Below are positions 62,217 to 64,000 of a stretch of 64,000 bases of DNA, in pieces. Below the pieces are notes generated by a model that worked only from the letters and a program-made list of their open reading frames with translations, was not told the DNA's origin and did not search any database. A program made the position numbers and the translations under genes. Every line of letters begins with the position of its first letter. The first letter of the stretch is position 1. The stretch comes from Lachnospiraceae bacterium (lineage in GTDB: Bacteria > Bacillota > Clostridia > Lachnospirales > Lachnospiraceae). Location: positions 92,181-156,180 of the forward strand of contig JAEEGQ010000056.1 in the NCBI GenBank assembly GCA_016280395.1, in the 5' to 3' direction.

Positions 62217-62358
62217 TGTTTCAAGAGGGGTGCCGAAGTCTTGCAGGATGTTTTGGGGAGCCGGTCCGTGTCCCGGATATCAGCAAATGTTCCCGACCCG
62301 GACTACGTGTTTTGCTTCCTGCAGGACCAGGCTTAGAAACCCAAGAGGGGGAATCAAC
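62217..62358 (+). other. Long structured leader of the dnaD-like mRNA
   Basis: About 140 bases. GTCTTGCAGGA (62238-62248) pairs with TCCTGCAGGAC (62317-62327) with one wobble, and GGTCCG (62263-62268) can pair with CGGACT (62299-62304) inside it. GAGGGGG before the ATG is a strong ribosome site. No known riboswitch consensus was recognised. Confidence 0.45.
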
Positions 62359-63489
62359 ATGTGCAGTATATCGCTTTCTATGAGTAGGGGAGCGAAATCA
62401 ACGGTGATCTCGAACCGTTTTATCGATAACTTTTTACCCGAAGCGAACGGTTCTTACGTTAAAGTATATATCTACCTGCTCCGTCTTTTGTCGGATTCGT
62501 CGCAGCTGTCCTTAAGTCTCATTGCGGAACGCCTCGACGAGACCGAAAAAGACATACGACGTGCGTTAAAATACTGGGAAGACAAAGGCGTCCTCACAGT
62601 CAAATATAACTCCATGGGTGAGATAACGGATATCGTTTTCCTGAATCCCGATTCCGGAGACACCAGGGAAACACCGGCCCAGATCGTTCAGATCTTCGAC
62701 ACACAGGCGGCCAAAACGGAGGAATACGAAACTTACGACTATTACTCGGAGGAAGAGATCGAAGAGATCTATCCGGCAGCAGAACCCGAGCCCGAGAAAC
62801 CCGCAGTCGGCAAGCGTCCCACTTATTCTCCCAAGCAGATCGCCATGGTCATGGACGATCCCGGCATGGCAAACCTTGCGCAGCGCATAGAGAAGCGCAT
62901 CAAGCGTCCTCTTTCCCAGAGCGATTCCCAGGTGATCATGTTCTTAGTCGACTGTCTGCAGTTTTCGTCGGATCTTATCTATCATCTTTACGACTACTGC
63001 TCGGAACGCGGCAAGATCAGCTCGAGCTACATTGAAAAAGTAGCGCTCAACTGGGCCCAGAACGGGATAAAAACCGTGGAAGACGCAAACCGCAAGAACG
63101 ACCAGTATGCAGACCAGATCCTTACCGTCTGCAAAGCCTTCGGCTTTACAAGAAATCCCGCCGAAGCCGAGAAGATCTACATCAGACGCTGGTTCAACGA
63201 TTTCGGTTTTACCGCCGACATGGTTAAGGAGGCCTGTGACCGTACCATCCTTTCCGCAAAGAAGGCGGACTTCAGGTACGCCGACAAGATCCTTAGCACC
63301 TGGAACCAGGTTGGGATAAGGACTTCCGAAGACCTTGCGGCTTATGAGGCCGAGTACAGAAAGACTCAGTCCAAGCGTCCTGCTGTTAAGAAGCCGGCAT
63401 CGCAGGCGGTCAATAAGTTCAACGCCTTCCCGCAGCGGAATAACTCCGAGGAACTGGCCGATCTCGAAAAGGTTCTGATGAACAAATAA
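62359..63489 (+). CDS. DnaD-domain replication initiation protein
   Basis: A 376-residue protein from ATG 62359, with GAGGGGG seven bases upstream. The N-terminal winged helix (about 15-90: SNRFIDNFLPEANGSYVKVYIYLLRLL, then IAERLDETEKDIRRALKYWEDKG) resembles DnaD/DnaB_N modules. Two C-terminal DnaB_2-type helical domains follow (about 185-245: LVDCLQFSSDLIYHLYDYC...YIEKVALNWAQNGI, and about 260-330: CKAFGFTRNPAEAEKIYIRRWFNDFG...YADKILSTWNQVGI), linked by an acidic segment. In Firmicutes such proteins load the replicative helicase with DnaI. The next gene is the probable loader ATPase. Confidence 0.9.
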   Translation: MCSISLSMSRGAKSTVISNRFIDNFLPEANGSYVKVYIYLLRLLSDSSQLSLSLIAERLDETEKDIRRALKYWEDKGVLTVKYNSMGEITDIVFLNPDSGDTRETPAQIVQIFDTQAAKTEEYETYDYYSEEEIEEIYPAAEPEPEKPAVGKRPTYSPKQIAMVMDDPGMANLAQRIEKRIKRPLSQSDSQVIMFLVDCLQFSSDLIYHLYDYCSERGKISSSYIEKVALNWAQNGIKTVEDANRKNDQYADQILTVCKAFGFTRNPAEAEKIYIRRWFNDFGFTADMVKEACDRTILSAKKADFRYADKILSTWNQVGIRTSEDLAAYEAEYRKTQSKRPAVKKPASQAVNKFNAFPQRNNSEELADLEKVLMNK

Positions 63490-63501
63490 CAGGTTAAATA
63501 C

Positions 63502-64000
63502 ATGTCCTTAAACAATCAAAAAATCGATGCCGTGTTAAGGGATTACGACCTTACGCAGGCTGCAAACAAGCGAAAGACAGACCTCCGAAGAAGCGAGGTC
63601 TATTCGCGCGTTCCGCAGATCAAAGAGATAGACGATCATATCGCGGAGGATTCCGTGAACTGGCTCGCCTCCTCGCTTGCCGATGCGGAATCGGATCTGA
63701 CTGCGCTTCATGAGCGCGTCACTTCTCTTGTAAAGCGCAAGGAAGAGCTCCTTGCAAGAGCCGGGTATCCTGCGGACTATCTCGATCCGGTCTATACCTG
63801 CAGTATCTGCAAGGACACCGGATATGTCGGGAACAAGCGCTGTTCCTGCTTTATGAAGAAGCTTTCGGATATCATGTTTTCCGAAAGCAACCTGAAGAAT
63901 GCCGTCCCGACCGAAAACTTTTCAACCTTCAACTATGCGTATTTTTCTGATACAGTCCCGAAAGACAGGCAGCTGTCCCCAAGGGACAACATAAAAAAAG
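63502..64000 (+). CDS. DnaI/DnaC-like helicase loader ATPase (5' part, cut by window end)
   Basis: The first 166 residues of an open frame starting at ATG 63502, twelve bases after the dnaD-like stop. An N-terminal helical region (about 1-85) contains a Leu/Arg/Glu-rich coil, then a zinc-binding segment with CSICKDTGYVGNKRCSCF, as in DnaI-type loaders. The text ends before the expected Walker A motif. Together with the upstream DnaD protein and DnaB helicase (21702-23030) it should load the replicative helicase. A general DnaC-like ATPase is the alternative. Confidence 0.85.
   Translation, partial: MSLNNQKIDAVLRDYDLTQAANKRKTDLRRSEVYSRVPQIKEIDDHIAEDSVNWLASSLADAESDLTALHERVTSLVKRKEELLARAGYPADYLDPVYTCSICKDTGYVGNKRCSCFMKKLSDIMFSESNLKNAVPTENFSTFNYAYFSDTVPKDRQLSPRDNIKK

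Noticed and set aside
62041..62358. Chromosomal replication origin (oriC)
   Set aside because: DnaA boxes are present, but no dnaA/dnaN genes, no AT-rich unwinding stretch and no DnaA-trio pattern is visible; a promoter-linked DnaA site is the safer reading.
62221..62358. Lysine-type riboswitch in the dnaD leader
   Set aside because: The GAGGGGTGC start looks slightly similar, but the leader is too short and lacks the conserved core; the gene has no link to lysine.

Overview
The window looks like chromosomal DNA of a Clostridia bacterium, most likely a Lachnospiraceae relative. Pointers to this are MecA, GdpP, DnaD and a DnaI-type loader, paired GlgC/GlgD, many Thr-Pro-rich surface linkers, lipoprotein signal peptides, and YesM/YesN-type two-component proteins. 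Base composition is close to balanced. I saw no rRNA, tRNA, CRISPR array, transposase or phage gene. This is an assignment from gene content, not from a phylogeny.

Left region (1-17.1 kb). A cut-off secreted-protein gene and an AraC-type response regulator on the + strand face a minus-strand sugar-uptake operon: a surface protein with tandem repeats, two ABC permeases and a solute-binding lipoprotein. The matching YesM-type histidine kinase lies upstream of that operon. Before it on the minus strand come a small membrane protein, plsC, a CPA2 antiporter with a PII-like partner, a DtxR-type repressor, a GH18 cell-wall hydrolase and a protein kinase fused to a ParA-like domain that has no P-loop lysine.

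Housekeeping block (17.2-27.6 kb). mecA, a DUF1858 protein behind a palindromic operator, a PEGA surface protein, cca, a 2[4Fe-4S] ferredoxin, and the minus-strand series rpsF-ssb-rpsR / membrane protein-gdpP-rplI-dnaB.

Envelope and export block (27.8-42.6 kb, + strand). A GH31 glucosidase, then a contiguous cassette: a secreted two-TM auxiliary protein, an ABC-2 ATPase and permease, a coiled-coil membrane protein, a MoxR AAA+ ATPase, a DUF58 protein and two von Willebrand A membrane proteins. Close spacing and overlaps suggest one machine. tyrS follows from its own promoter.

Surface modification block (44.1-58 kb, minus strand). Small lipoproteins, a VanX-like D,D-dipeptidase lipoprotein, an AlgJ-like/wall-repeat/transglutaminase fusion next to an AlgI-type MBOAT acyltransferase, then a foldase-like lipoprotein, mfd, pth and a polysaccharide deacetylase. 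glgD and glgC (58.0-60.5 kb) follow.

Right end (60.6-64 kb, + strand). murC, then a gene-free 318-base stretch holding five DnaA-box-like 9-mers in two abutting arrays, a sigma-A promoter and a structured leader, then a dnaD-like gene and a dnaI/dnaC-like helicase-loader gene that runs off the window.

The features most worth following up are the AlgJ/wall-repeat/transglutaminase fusion, the ABC-MoxR-VWA cassette, the kinase/lysine-less ParA fusion and the DnaA-box arrays in front of the helicase-loading genes.
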